The notes beneath the pieces are model-generated. The model worked only from the letters and a program-made list of their open reading frames with translations. It searched no databases and had not been told where the DNA came from. 14,368 bases of DNA from an uncultured Clostridia bacterium (GTDB lineage: Bacteria; Bacillota; Clostridia; TANB77; CAG-508), in the NCBI GenBank assembly GCA_910589185.1, contig CAJUSU010000029.1:1-14368 (forward strand), given 5' to 3'. The position numbers were made by a program, and so were the translations under genes. Positions 1 to 6,216 of the stretch are shown here, in pieces (positions within the stretch are counted from its first letter, which is position 1; each line of letters starts with the position of its first letter).

Positions 1-1
1 A

Positions 2-628
2 CTAGGATTTAAACATGACGATTTAGTAGATCAATCTGTATATGGTGGGACGCACGAAAAGGCAAGTATCTCATTTGAATTTTCAAATTTTATAACAGGA
101 GATAATTATATGTCAATGAACCCAAGTGATACTAATGAAGGTGGTTGGGGAGCAACACAAATTAGGAAAGACCTAAACGGATACGCAACAAGTGATGCAA
201 ATCAAAACGGAGTAATTGGGGGCTTAGGCGCAAATTTAAATAATAAGAGTTACATTAAACAAGTAAAGAAAAAGTACGTTGCAACATATAATGATGCAAG
301 TAGCGTAACAACATGTAACGATTATTTATGGTTATTAGCAGCAAGTGAAATAGTAAATAGTGGATATCAAAGTGGGGCATATGGAAATGCAATTACAAGT
401 GAAGGAAGTCAGTATAAATATTATCAGGGAATAACAGAACCATATAATGCAGCGAGTACGAGCCGTGTAAAGAAGACGTCCGAGTCAGGTGATGCAAACC
501 ACTGGTGGATTCGTTCATCTCGTTACAGTACTGGCACTAGTTTCTGCTTTGTCAGTAATGGTGGTGATGTTAACGGCAGTTATGTTGCAAGCTATGCTTA
601 TGGCGTAGTTCCTGGCTTTTGTATCTAG
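2..628 (+). CDS. Pilin-like surface protein, DUF6273-like C-terminal domain (5' partial)
   Basis: The reading frame is open at the left edge and ends at TAG 626-628, so the N-terminus lies outside the window. The visible 208 residues match the C-terminal part of the complete paralogue just downstream: LGFKHDDLVD, then KASISFEF, then a block with NDYLWLLAASEIV, then HWWIRS and a terminal VVPGFCI. This is the layout of DUF6273-like domains with a probable C-type-lectin-like fold. The family is not characterised biochemically; by analogy with the downstream gene I infer a pilin-like anchor and an extracellular ligand-binding role. The gene lies 32 bp before the next paralogue, with no terminator between them, so the two are probably co-transcribed. 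The last 42 codons (503-628) are hypervariable against the paralogues and use NNT/NNC codons. A Cys replaces the Ser of the usual TTSNDYLW block. Confidence 0.8.
   Translation, partial: LGFKHDDLVDQSVYGGTHEKASISFEFSNFITGDNYMSMNPSDTNEGGWGATQIRKDLNGYATSDANQNGVIGGLGANLNNKSYIKQVKKKYVATYNDASSVTTCNDYLWLLAASEIVNSGYQSGAYGNAITSEGSQYKYYQGITEPYNAASTSRVKKTSESGDANHWWIRSSRYSTGTSFCFVSNGGDVNGSYVASYAYGVVPGFCI
503..628 (+). other. Variable region 1 (C-terminal hypervariable segment)
   Basis: These are the last 42 codons including the stop. They align without gaps to 1579-1704 and 8572-8697. Residues shared by all three copies are WW, RS, Tyr at position 3 after RS, Phe-Cys at 9-10, Val at 12, Gly at 16, then Gly-Val, Pro-Gly-Phe and Ile. 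Between these anchors the residues differ, mostly through changes at codon positions 1 and 2, and almost every codon ends in T or C. The pattern resembles a DGR variable region; that reading is inference, because no template repeat is visible here. Confidence 0.55.
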
Positions 629-660
629 TTAGAAAAAGCGAAATATGAGAGGTGAGACAA

Positions 661-1704
661 ATGAGGAAAATAGAATTGCAGAAAAATAATGGTATTACAT
701 TAGTAGCGCTAGTAGTAACGATAGTAATATTGTTAATTCTAGCAGGAATAACCATAATGTATACAATGGGAGATAATAGTATCTTTAAAAAAGCGCAAGA
801 GGCGAAAAATAAAACAGAAGAAGCAATCCAAAATGAACAAGAGTATATGAACTCAATTGATAATATGCTAAATGAATATTTAAACGGAACAGGAAATGGA
901 GAAGCAACTGGACCAGAAGAAATACCAATCGGAAATATCAAATCAGACTGGGCAACTATTGAAAAAATAGCAAAAGAGATTGCAAAAGACAATAATATAA
1001 CCAGTGAAACAGAAAAGATAACGGTAATAGTAGATAATAAAAAATATACAATAAGTGTAGGAGATATATTTGAAGCAGATTGGAATGGAACATCAAAAAG
1101 AGTAAGAGTGCTAGGATTTAAACATGACGACTTAGTAGACCAAACAGTATATGGAGGAACATACGAAAAAGCGAGTATCAGTTTTGAGTTCGTAGATTGC
1201 TTAGGAACGCATAATATGAACGGAACAGATATTAGCACTTCAACAAATGCAAATGGTTGGGCAGCAACAGAGATGAGAACTTTCTTAGAAGGATCAAATG
1301 GAAGAGGACAATTAAGTAATAATAGTTATCTAAAACAAGTAAAGAAGAGATATATCAAAACATATAATGACGCAAGTAGTGTTACAACAAGTAATGACTA
1401 TTTATGGCTATTGTCTGCAAGTGAAGTATTAAAGGATGGATATGGCGAAGGAGATACAAGAGGATATGCAATAACAAAAGAAGGAGAACAATATTTGTAT
1501 TATCAAAAGAACGCAACAGAAACATGGAATACAGAAAGCGCGAACCGCAAAAAATATGTCAATGGCAGTGCAGGTAGCTGGTGGCTTCGTTCACCTATTT
1601 ACAATTATAGCACATACTTCTGCGATGTCGACAATAGTGGTCATGGAAACGGCGGCTATTACTCGTATGGTACTAGTGGCGTTGCGCCAGGATTTTGTAT
1701 CTAG
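661..1704 (+). CDS. Type IV pilin-like protein with DUF6273-like C-terminal domain
   Basis: This 347-aa protein is predicted to be exported and exposed at the surface. Residues 1-10 form a short charged leader; Gly11 is the likely prepilin peptidase site; residues 12-34 (ITLVALVVTIVILLILAG...) are the hydrophobic pilin helix. The helix lacks the Glu5 of classical pilins, as is common in clostridial pilin-like proteins. A charged helix follows to about residue 80, then a Gly-rich linker, then a DUF6273-like domain from about residue 135 (GDIFEADWNG, RVRVLGFKHDDLVD, SNDYLWLLSASEV, WWLRSP, GVAPGFCI). I chose ATG 661 because GAGAGGTGA lies just upstream; a GTG at 652 is in frame but overlaps that SD. 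The gene is probably co-transcribed with the truncated paralogue upstream and ends at the hairpin terminator at 1724-1766. Function is inferred: adhesion or ligand binding. Residues 308-347 are hypervariable. Confidence 0.85.
   Translation: MRKIELQKNNGITLVALVVTIVILLILAGITIMYTMGDNSIFKKAQEAKNKTEEAIQNEQEYMNSIDNMLNEYLNGTGNGEATGPEEIPIGNIKSDWATIEKIAKEIAKDNNITSETEKITVIVDNKKYTISVGDIFEADWNGTSKRVRVLGFKHDDLVDQTVYGGTYEKASISFEFVDCLGTHNMNGTDISTSTNANGWAATEMRTFLEGSNGRGQLSNNSYLKQVKKRYIKTYNDASSVTTSNDYLWLLSASEVLKDGYGEGDTRGYAITKEGEQYLYYQKNATETWNTESANRKKYVNGSAGSWWLRSPIYNYSTYFCDVDNSGHGNGGYYSYGTSGVAPGFCI
1579..1704 (+). other. Variable region 2 (C-terminal hypervariable segment)
   Basis: The last 42 codons of the second pilin-like gene are equal in length to variable regions 1 and 3 and share the WW-RS, FC and GV-PGF anchors. 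Variable codons such as ATT, TAC, AAT, TAT, AGC, GAT, GAC and CAT could all be reached from AAT or AAC by changing only adenines. Exceptions are ACA, GGA and TCG and several third-position C/T differences against the other copies. Codon endings differ from the A-ending style of the upstream part of the gene. Confidence 0.55.
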
Positions 1705-1723
1705 AAATTATGTATAAAGTAAG

Positions 1724-1766
1724 AAAACACATCACAAGTAGAAGAAGCGAAAGTGATGTGTTTTTT
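1724..1766 (+). terminator. Intrinsic terminator of the tandem pilin genes; copy C of a dispersed hairpin repeat
   Basis: A 12-bp stem (AAAACACATCAC with GTGATGTGTTTT) encloses a 17-nt loop and runs into a T tract at 1761-1766. It starts 19 bp after the stop codon. Stem and loop closely resemble the hairpins at 2482-2525 and 2955-2999, including the shared AAGTAG and AGCGAAA loop segments, so this is a repeated sequence module. Confidence 0.85.
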
Positions 1767-1812
1767 ATTAAGGCAAATGCAAAAAAAGTCGAATTTTGTA
1801 TGGCGGTTTTTC

Positions 1813-1841
1813 TTGAAAAAAGGCAAAAACTAGTATAAAAT
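1813..1841 (+). promoter_or_regulatory. Candidate sigma-A promoter upstream of the transposase remnant
   Basis: TTGAAA (1813-1818) and TAAAAT (1836-1841) are separated by 17 bp. It would give a leader of about 195 nt to the SD at 2031-2035. The stretch 1705-2043 otherwise holds the terminator at its left end and, just before the SD, a 7-bp hairpin (TATAAAA at 2013-2019 with TTTTATA at 2024-2030). I see no gene in it. Confidence 0.4.
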
Positions 1842-2043
1842 CATTTCAATTATATTTCTAGCTGAAAGGCATTGCAACTTATTTCATTTTTTATCTTAAT
1901 TTTTATTCAATATTTTTAGTATCAAGTAATTTCTTATTTAATTCATTCTTGAAAATATCCAAAATGAAAACAAATAGAAAATATATTGTTTGTAAAGCCT
2001 TTTGCCTATGAATATAAAATTTATTTTATAGGAGGAACCAATT

Positions 2044-2455
2044 ATGGTAGAATATTATATTGACAGAGTTTTGTGAATTGCATATAATTGAGATGTCCAA
2101 AGCAATTCAGGAGTATCAAAACAATAAGGAAAATGAGATGTTACAATGAATGATGTTTTTGGATAATCCAGATAATGAGGAGATATTCGAAATTATGGAA
2201 GAAAACAAAGATATCAAAGAAGTTAAGAAAGAATTAGATAAAATAACACAAGACGAAATCTTATGGAAAGAAGCATTGGATATTGAAATTACAAGGATGG
2301 ATAATGAACAATATATAGAAGATGCTGAAAATAGAGGAATGAAAAAGGCAAAATTAGAAACAGCTAAGAGAATGTTGGAAAAGGGAATTGAGATAGAAAC
2401 GATTATAGATGTAACTAAACTTACCAAAGACGAAATTGAAGAATTAAAGGATTAA
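2044..2455 (+). pseudogene. Rpn-family recombination-promoting nuclease/transposase, C-terminal remnant
   Basis: Frame 2060-2455 encodes a tail typical of Rpn/PD-(D/E)XK transposases: ELHIIEMSKA, then NENEMLQ-type residues, a stop, then MMFLDNPDNEEI, a charged helical region, and a C-terminal helix (ETAKRMLEKGIEIETIID, LTKDEIEELKD) of the kind that ends many family members. The stop TGA at 2147-2149 sits exactly where the family has a conserved Trp before the FLDNP block, so it looks like a TGG to TGA mutation. The nuclease domain (about 200 residues, with its catalytic Asp and Glu/Gln) is absent. A strong SD (GGAGG 2031-2035) and ATG 2044 remain, but that frame closes after ten codons (MVEYYIDRVL), one frame away from the tail. 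Intact relatives act in recombination-linked DNA cleavage; this copy cannot. The 101-aa stretch from 2150 is open but has no good SD. Confidence 0.75.
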
Positions 2456-2527
2456 AAGGTTGTAATATTAAGAGAATATAGAAAAAACACATCACAAGTA
2501 GCGAAAGCGAAAGTGATGTATTTTCTT
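2441..2527 (+). repeat. Direct repeat copy A (end of transposase gene plus its terminator)
   Basis: This segment holds the last codons of the transposase remnant (GAATTAAAGGATTAA), a spacer with TTAAGAGAATATAGAAAAAA and a hairpin with AAGTAG in the loop. It matches 2913-3000 along nearly its whole length, apart from a divergent patch of about ten bases after the stop codon. The two copies bracket the toxin-antitoxin cassette. Confidence 0.8.
2482..2525 (+). terminator. Hairpin terminator after the transposase remnant
   Basis: The stem pairs ACACATCAC (2487-2495) with GTGATGTAT (2513-2521), with one C-A mismatch. The loop is AAGTAGCGAAAGCGAAA, followed by TTTTC. It is weaker than the copy after the tandem pilin genes, because of the mismatch and the short T run. 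Confidence 0.6.
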
Positions 2528-2552
2528 AGCGTAAAATTTTGTTTGCAAATAC

Positions 2553-2581
2553 TGGACAAATAAATTAAACTATATTATACT
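2553..2581 (+). promoter_or_regulatory. Promoter of the type I toxin mRNA
   Basis: TGGACA (2553-2558), a 17-bp spacer and TATACT (2576-2581) form a near-consensus sigma-A promoter. Transcription would start near 2588 and give a leader of about 55 nt before the toxin start codon. Confidence 0.7.
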
Positions 2582-2611
2582 AGTATACATAGGGAATGAG
2601 AATAAGCAGAT

Positions 2612-2635
2612 GTGGTTTGCCTCCAACAAGGAGGT
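2612..2635 (+). promoter_or_regulatory. SD-sequestering leader of the toxin mRNA
   Basis: CCTCC (2620-2624) can pair with GGAGG (2630-2634) across a five-base loop, hiding the ribosome binding site (AAGGAGG) of the toxin. The preceding bases 2612-2623 can pair instead with 2826-2837 in the 3' part of the same mRNA: 12 consecutive pairs, two of them G-U. This combination of a hidden SD and a 5'-3' interaction is characteristic of type I toxin mRNAs. Confidence 0.65.
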
Positions 2636-2642
2636 GAGGCTT

Positions 2643-2765
2643 ATGATAGATACTGGATATTTATTAGCAATAACATACATATTATTTTATGCATTAGTAG
2701 GAATAACTATCATAGCTCTTTCTTCGATAATGGCACTTATAGTATTACTTCGTAAGAGCAAATAA
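2643..2765 (+). CDS. Putative holin-like (Hol-Tox type) type I toxin
   Basis: This 40-residue peptide has a short N-terminus (MIDTGY), one hydrophobic transmembrane segment covering about residues 7-36, and a basic tail (LLRKSK). It begins at ATG 2643, eight bases after GGAGG at 2630-2634. Small single-helix peptides with this leader (GTGGTTTGCCTCC, then AAGGAGGTGAGGC) and a downstream GGTGAACCAC-GTGGTTT hairpin are recurrent in Firmicutes as putative holin-like toxins, related in organisation to TxpA/RatA and BsrG/SR4. The expected action is insertion into the cytoplasmic membrane and depolarisation when unrepressed. Repression should come from the antisense RNA encoded opposite its 3' region. 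The peptide itself is not identical to any toxin I can name, so the toxin call rests on size, topology and the surrounding RNA signals. Confidence 0.75.
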   Translation: MIDTGYLLAITYILFYALVGITIIALSSIMALIVLLRKSK

Positions 2766-2767
2766 AC

Positions 2768-2861
2768 CAAAAAAACAGACACATCTGTAAACTCACCAAA
2801 GTTTGATGTGTCTAAACACTATATTGAGGTGAACCACGTTTGTGGTTTCTCCATTTCCTAT
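2768..2861 (-). ncRNA. Antisense antitoxin RNA of the type I cassette
   Basis: A minus-strand transcript of about 94 nt is predicted. It would start near 2861, downstream of a perfect consensus promoter, and end at a hairpin whose 9-bp stem pairs 2805-2813 with 2777-2785, followed by seven T on the minus strand (2769-2775). It would be fully complementary to the 3' untranslated part of the toxin mRNA, including the arm 2826-2837 used for the 5'-3' interaction. By analogy with RatA-type RNAs it should pair with the toxin mRNA and trigger degradation or block translation. Ends are estimated from the promoter and terminator positions. Confidence 0.7.
2769..2813 (-). terminator. Terminator of the antisense RNA
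   Basis: Read on the minus strand, AGACACATC (from 2813) and GATGTGTCT (to 2777) form a 9-bp stem with a 19-nt loop, followed by G and seven T (2775-2769). On the plus strand there is no T run after the hairpin, so it works in the minus direction only. Confidence 0.75.
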
Positions 2862-2867
2862 ACTTAT

Positions 2868-2896
2868 ATTATATAAAGTGAAGTTAAATTTGTCAA
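2868..2896 (-). promoter_or_regulatory. Consensus promoter of the antisense RNA
   Basis: On the minus strand TTGACA (2896-2891) and TATAAT (2873-2868) are perfect matches to the sigma-A consensus with a 17-bp spacer. It is the strongest promoter in the window and better than the toxin promoter, as expected where antitoxin RNA must be in excess. Confidence 0.85.
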
Positions 2897-2912
2897 TAGG
2901 AGTAATAAAAAT

Positions 2913-3000
2913 GAAATTAAAGGATTAAAAGACCATAAATTTAAGAGAATATAGAAAAAATACATCACAAGTAGAAAAAGCGAAAGTGGTGTATTTTTTA
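2913..3000 (+). repeat. Direct repeat copy B with a second terminator hairpin
   Basis: This copy begins with the last codons of a transposase-type gene (GAAATTAAAGGATTAA), though no other part of such a gene precedes it. It continues with TTAAGAGAATATAGAAAAAA and a hairpin pairing ATACATCAC (2960-2968) with GTGGTGTAT (2986-2994), then TTTTT. It matches copy A at 2441-2527. The antitoxin promoter ends 16 bp before this repeat, so the toxin-antitoxin cassette fills the space between the copies. The hairpin may also end transcripts entering from the left. Confidence 0.75.
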
Positions 3001-3047
3001 TAAAAAATTAAGAATTGCTTAAGCAATTAAAATTTTACAAAACATAA

Positions 3048-3076
3048 TTGACGAAAAATTGGATATGATATAAGAT
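3048..3076 (+). promoter_or_regulatory. Promoter of the nucleotide-sugar cluster
   Basis: TTGACG (3048-3053), 17 bp, TAAGAT (3071-3076). The leader to the start codon at 3139 would be about 56 nt. Just upstream, at 3013-3028, lies a perfect palindrome AATTGCTTAAGCAATT of unknown role, possibly a regulator site or the end of the upstream repeat region. Confidence 0.6.
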
Positions 3077-3138
3077 AGTAAATATGAATGACAGTTACAA
3101 TAGGGACAGACTATTTTTAAGAAAAGGAAGGTAATTTT

Positions 3139-4383
3139 ATGGAAGAAAAATTATTAGCTGCAAAGCAAATGCTTCAAAAGTATGGACAAGAACATCTATT
3201 AAATTCTTTTAATTCCCTATCAAAAGAAGAACAAAGTAAGCTGTTAGATGAGATATTAACAACAAATTTTAAACAAATGCAAGAACTATATGAAACTACC
3301 AAAACAAAGGCAGACTTTCATAATGTGAAGTTAGAGCCGATTGCGCATGTAACAAAATCAGAGCTATCAGCAGAAGAACTAGAGAAATATACTTTTTTAG
3401 GAGAAAATGCAATTCAATCTGGAAAACTTGCAGTTGTTACAATGGCAGGAGGACAAGGTACAAGACTTGGACATAATGGTCCAAAAGGAACCTATGATTT
3501 GGGTTTGGATTCTCATAAATCTATTTTTGAAATTTTATGTGATACTATGAAAGAAGCTTGTGAAAAATACAATGTTACCATTCCATGGTATTTCATGACA
3601 AGTGATGCAAATAATGAAGATACTATCCAGTTTTTCAAAGACCATAACTATTTTGGTTATCCAAAAGAAGCAATTAGCTTCTTTATCCAAGGTAAACTTC
3701 CAATGATAGACATAGAAGGAAAAGTTTTGTTAGATGAGGACGGAATGATAAAACAAGCTGCAGATGGTCATGGTGGAATTTTTGAAGCTATGAGAAAAAA
3801 TGGTGTGCTTTATGATATGAAAGAAAAAGGAATTGAATGGGTATATATTGGCGGGGTAGATAATGTATTAGCTAAAATGGTGGATCCAGTATTGACAGGG
3901 TTAGCAATTAGTCAAGGAACCTTAATGGCAGGAAAGAGTGTGGTAAAGGCAAACCCACATGAAAGAGTAGGTGTTTTTTGCAAAAAAGATAATAGACCAA
4001 ACGTCATTGAATATACTGAAATATCAGACGAATTAGCTGAAAGCACTGACGACAAAGGAGAACTTCTTTATGGAGAATCTCACATACTATGTAATCAGTT
4101 CCATTTATCAGCATTAGAGCAAATTAGCCAAAACAAATTACCATATCATGTTGCTTTCAAAAAGGCAAGTTATTTAAATGATAAGGGAGAAGTAGTTGAG
4201 CCAACAGAGCCAAATGCTTATAAATTTGAAGCTTTCTTGTTTGATGCTTTCTCAACAGTGGATAACATGAGCATTTTAAGAGTAAAAAGAGAAGAAGAAT
4301 TTGCACCAGTAAAAAATGCAGAGGGTGTAGATAGCCCAGAGACAGCAAGAGCATTATACAAAGCGTTTTATCATATAAATTAG
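3139..4383 (+). CDS. UDPGP-type UTP-sugar-1-phosphate uridylyltransferase
   Basis: This 414-aa protein belongs to the eukaryote-like UDPGP family (UDP-GlcNAc/UDP-glucose pyrophosphorylases). Such enzymes join UTP and a hexose 1-phosphate to give a UDP-sugar and pyrophosphate in the cytoplasm. The nucleotide-binding loop is at residues 103-111 (AGGQGTRLG), with Pro-Lys-Gly at 115-117. Further family blocks are WYFMTSDANN, QGKLPMID, DGHGGIFEA, the metal-site-like YIGGVDNVLAK and the substrate-contacting VVEYTEI-type segment. Length is close to the bacterial family norm. The start is set by AAGGAAGG, 9 bp upstream of the ATG. It stands 43 bp before a phosphohexomutase gene that would make its hexose-1-phosphate substrate, so they likely form one operon. 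Sequence alone does not separate glucose, galactose and N-acetylhexosamine as the preferred sugar. Confidence 0.88.
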   Translation: MEEKLLAAKQMLQKYGQEHLLNSFNSLSKEEQSKLLDEILTTNFKQMQELYETTKTKADFHNVKLEPIAHVTKSELSAEELEKYTFLGENAIQSGKLAVVTMAGGQGTRLGHNGPKGTYDLGLDSHKSIFEILCDTMKEACEKYNVTIPWYFMTSDANNEDTIQFFKDHNYFGYPKEAISFFIQGKLPMIDIEGKVLLDEDGMIKQAADGHGGIFEAMRKNGVLYDMKEKGIEWVYIGGVDNVLAKMVDPVLTGLAISQGTLMAGKSVVKANPHERVGVFCKKDNRPNVIEYTEISDELAESTDDKGELLYGESHILCNQFHLSALEQISQNKLPYHVAFKKASYLNDKGEVVEPTEPNAYKFEAFLFDAFSTVDNMSILRVKREEEFAPVKNAEGVDSPETARALYKAFYHIN

Positions 4384-4388
4384 AGAAA

Positions 4389-4416
4389 GGAGAAATTCGT
4401 ATCGAATTGGTACGAA
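4389..4416 (+). promoter_or_regulatory. Unusual ribosome-binding region of the phosphohexomutase gene
   Basis: A good SD core (GGAG, 4389-4392) lies 34 bases before the start codon at 4427, too far for direct use. Between them is a 6-bp inverted repeat (TTCGTA 4396-4401, TACGAA 4411-4416). If it folds, the SD comes within about 13 bases of the ATG. The alternative is a weak SD, GAAGAAG, at 4414-4420. Confidence 0.35.
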
Positions 4417-4426
4417 GAAGACATAG

Positions 4427-6157
4427 ATGGAAGAATATAAAATCAAATATGAACAATGGTTAAATGATCCTGCTATTTCTGAAGCAGACAAGCAAGAATT
4501 AAAATCTATTTCAGGTAATGAGAAAGAAATAGAAGATAGATTTTACAAAGATTTAGAGTTTGGAACAGCAGGGCTAAGAGGTGTGATTGGAATAGGAACG
4601 AATCGAATGAATACCTATACCGTAACAAAAGCAACACAAGGTTTAGCAAATTACATTATAAAAAAAGGCGGACAAGAAAGAGGAGTAGCAATTGCCTATG
4701 ACTCTAGAAGAATGTCACAAGAATTTAGTAAAGAGGCAGCACTTTGCTTAAATGCAAATGGAATTAAGACGTATCGTTTTGATACCTTAAGACCAACGCC
4801 AGAATTATCTTTCGCAGTTAGAGAATTAGGATGCATTGCAGGAATAGTAGTAACTGCAAGCCATAATCCACCAGAATATAGTGGATACAAAGTATATTGG
4901 GAAGATGGCGCACAAATTGTAGAACCAACAGACAAAGAAATTATTGCAGAAGTAAATGCTGTAACAGATTTATCTACCATTAAAACTATGGAAGAAGAAA
5001 AAGCAAAAAGCGAAGGATTATATCATACCATTGGAGAAGAGATTGATAAAAGATATATAGAAGAATTAAAAAAATTAGTAGTAAACCAAAAAGCAATTGA
5101 TGAAACACAAAAAGATATTAAGATTGTTTATACACCACTTCACGGAACAGGAAATATTCCAGTACAAACTATTTTAAAGGAATTAGGATTTGAAAATGTT
5201 TATGTAGTAAAAGAGCAAGAGCAACCAAATGGAAATTTCCCAACCGTAGATTATCCAAATCCAGAGGATCCAAAGGCTTTCAAACTAGCTCTAGAGTTAG
5301 CAAAGGAAAAAGATGCAGATATTGTTTTAGCTAATGACCCAGATGCAGACAGATTAGGTGTATACGCTAAAAATCAAGAAACAGGGGAATATGTGCAATT
5401 TAATGGTAATATGACAGGAAACTTAATTGCAGAATACATTTTATCTCAAAAACAAGCAAATGGAACATTGCCAAGTAATGGTGCAGTGATTAAGACAATC
5501 GTATCTTCTAATTTAACAGATGCTATTGCCAAAGCTTATAACGTTAAATTATTCTCAACTTTAACTGGATTTAAAAATATTGCCAAAATTATTCGTGGAT
5601 TTGAAGAAAATAACAATGAATATGAATGTTTATATTCTTATGAAGAAAGCTATGGTTGTATTATTGGAACACATGCAAGAGACAAAGACGGTATTGTAGC
5701 TGTTATGACATTGTGCGAGGCAGCATGTTACTACAAACAAAAAGGAATGACATTATGGGATGCTATGCTTGCTATGTATGAAAAATATGGCTACTATAAG
5801 GAAAAACAATTCTCTATTACTTTAAAAGGTTCTGAAGGTGCAGTTCAAATTAAACAAATGATGGAGAATATGAGAAATCAACCAGCTACAGAAATTGCAG
5901 GAGAAAAAGTTATTTCCTTTGGAGATTATCAAGTACAAAATATTCACAATAACGAAACAGGAGAAGACACAAATACAAATTTACCAAAATCAAATGTATT
6001 ATATTTTGATTTAACAAATGATAGTTGGTGTTGTGTACGTCCATCTGGAACAGAGCCTAAAATTAAGTTCTATATGGGAGTAAAAGGAACTAGTATAGAA
6101 GATGCAGATAAAAAGTTAGAAGAACTAGAAACTGCAATGAAAGAATTTACAAAATAG
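4427..6157 (+). CDS. pgcA: Phosphoglucomutase/phosphomannomutase, PgcA type
   Basis: This 576-aa alpha-D-phosphohexomutase interconverts hexose 6-phosphate and hexose 1-phosphate in the cytoplasm. All four signature blocks are present: the N-terminal FGTAGLRG (residues 45-52); the active-site TASHNP with phospho-acceptor Ser145; the Mg-binding DPDADR (residues 304-309); and the C-terminal phosphate-binding RPSGTEPK (538-545). An additional sugar-selecting segment is YSYEESYG. Length and motifs match B. subtilis PgcA-type long phosphoglucomutases (about 580 aa) rather than the shorter GlmM class. It follows the UDPGP gene by 43 bp, so the pair would convert glucose 6-phosphate through glucose 1-phosphate to UDP-glucose for glycan and lipoteichoic acid synthesis. 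Translation initiation looks unusual because the good SD is separated from the ATG by a small hairpin. Confidence 0.93.
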   Translation: MEEYKIKYEQWLNDPAISEADKQELKSISGNEKEIEDRFYKDLEFGTAGLRGVIGIGTNRMNTYTVTKATQGLANYIIKKGGQERGVAIAYDSRRMSQEFSKEAALCLNANGIKTYRFDTLRPTPELSFAVRELGCIAGIVVTASHNPPEYSGYKVYWEDGAQIVEPTDKEIIAEVNAVTDLSTIKTMEEEKAKSEGLYHTIGEEIDKRYIEELKKLVVNQKAIDETQKDIKIVYTPLHGTGNIPVQTILKELGFENVYVVKEQEQPNGNFPTVDYPNPEDPKAFKLALELAKEKDADIVLANDPDADRLGVYAKNQETGEYVQFNGNMTGNLIAEYILSQKQANGTLPSNGAVIKTIVSSNLTDAIAKAYNVKLFSTLTGFKNIAKIIRGFEENNNEYECLYSYEESYGCIIGTHARDKDGIVAVMTLCEAACYYKQKGMTLWDAMLAMYEKYGYYKEKQFSITLKGSEGAVQIKQMMENMRNQPATEIAGEKVISFGDYQVQNIHNNETGEDTNTNLPKSNVLYFDLTNDSWCCVRPSGTEPKIKFYMGVKGTSIEDADKKLEELETAMKEFTK

Positions 6158-6164
6158 TTATTTT

Positions 6165-6190
6165 AATCCGTCACAACAATGTGACGGATT
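6165..6190 (+). terminator. Perfect 10-bp hairpin between pgcA and the HD-domain gene
   Basis: AATCCGTCAC (6165-6174) and GTGACGGATT (6181-6190) pair without mismatch around a 6-nt loop, 7 bp after the pgcA stop. No T tract follows, so it may be a weak terminator, a transcript-stabilising 3' end or an RNase processing site rather than a full stop. Confidence 0.5.
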
Positions 6191-6216
6191 AGTTGATAAA
6201 TAAGAAAGGATAAAAA

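Noticed and set aside
570..1238. Minus-strand frame of 222 codons opposite the tandem pilin genes, and similar hydrophobic minus-strand frames at 7635-8051 and 8157-8461
   Set aside because: They are shadows of the plus-strand pilin genes. They repeat in each paralogue because the coding strand is repeated, and they lack SD sequences.
2147..2149. TGA at a conserved Trp position as a hint of an alternative genetic code (TGA = Trp)
   Set aside because: Intact genes in the window use TGG for every Trp and have no internal TGA. One TGA in a gene that already lacks its catalytic domain is simply decay. TGA is not used as the stop of any intact gene here, but that is weak evidence by itself.
1724..3000. 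The repeated hairpins as a CRISPR array
   Set aside because: The three copies are unevenly spaced (hundreds of bp), contain gene ends and form terminators; there are no regular spacers or cas genes.
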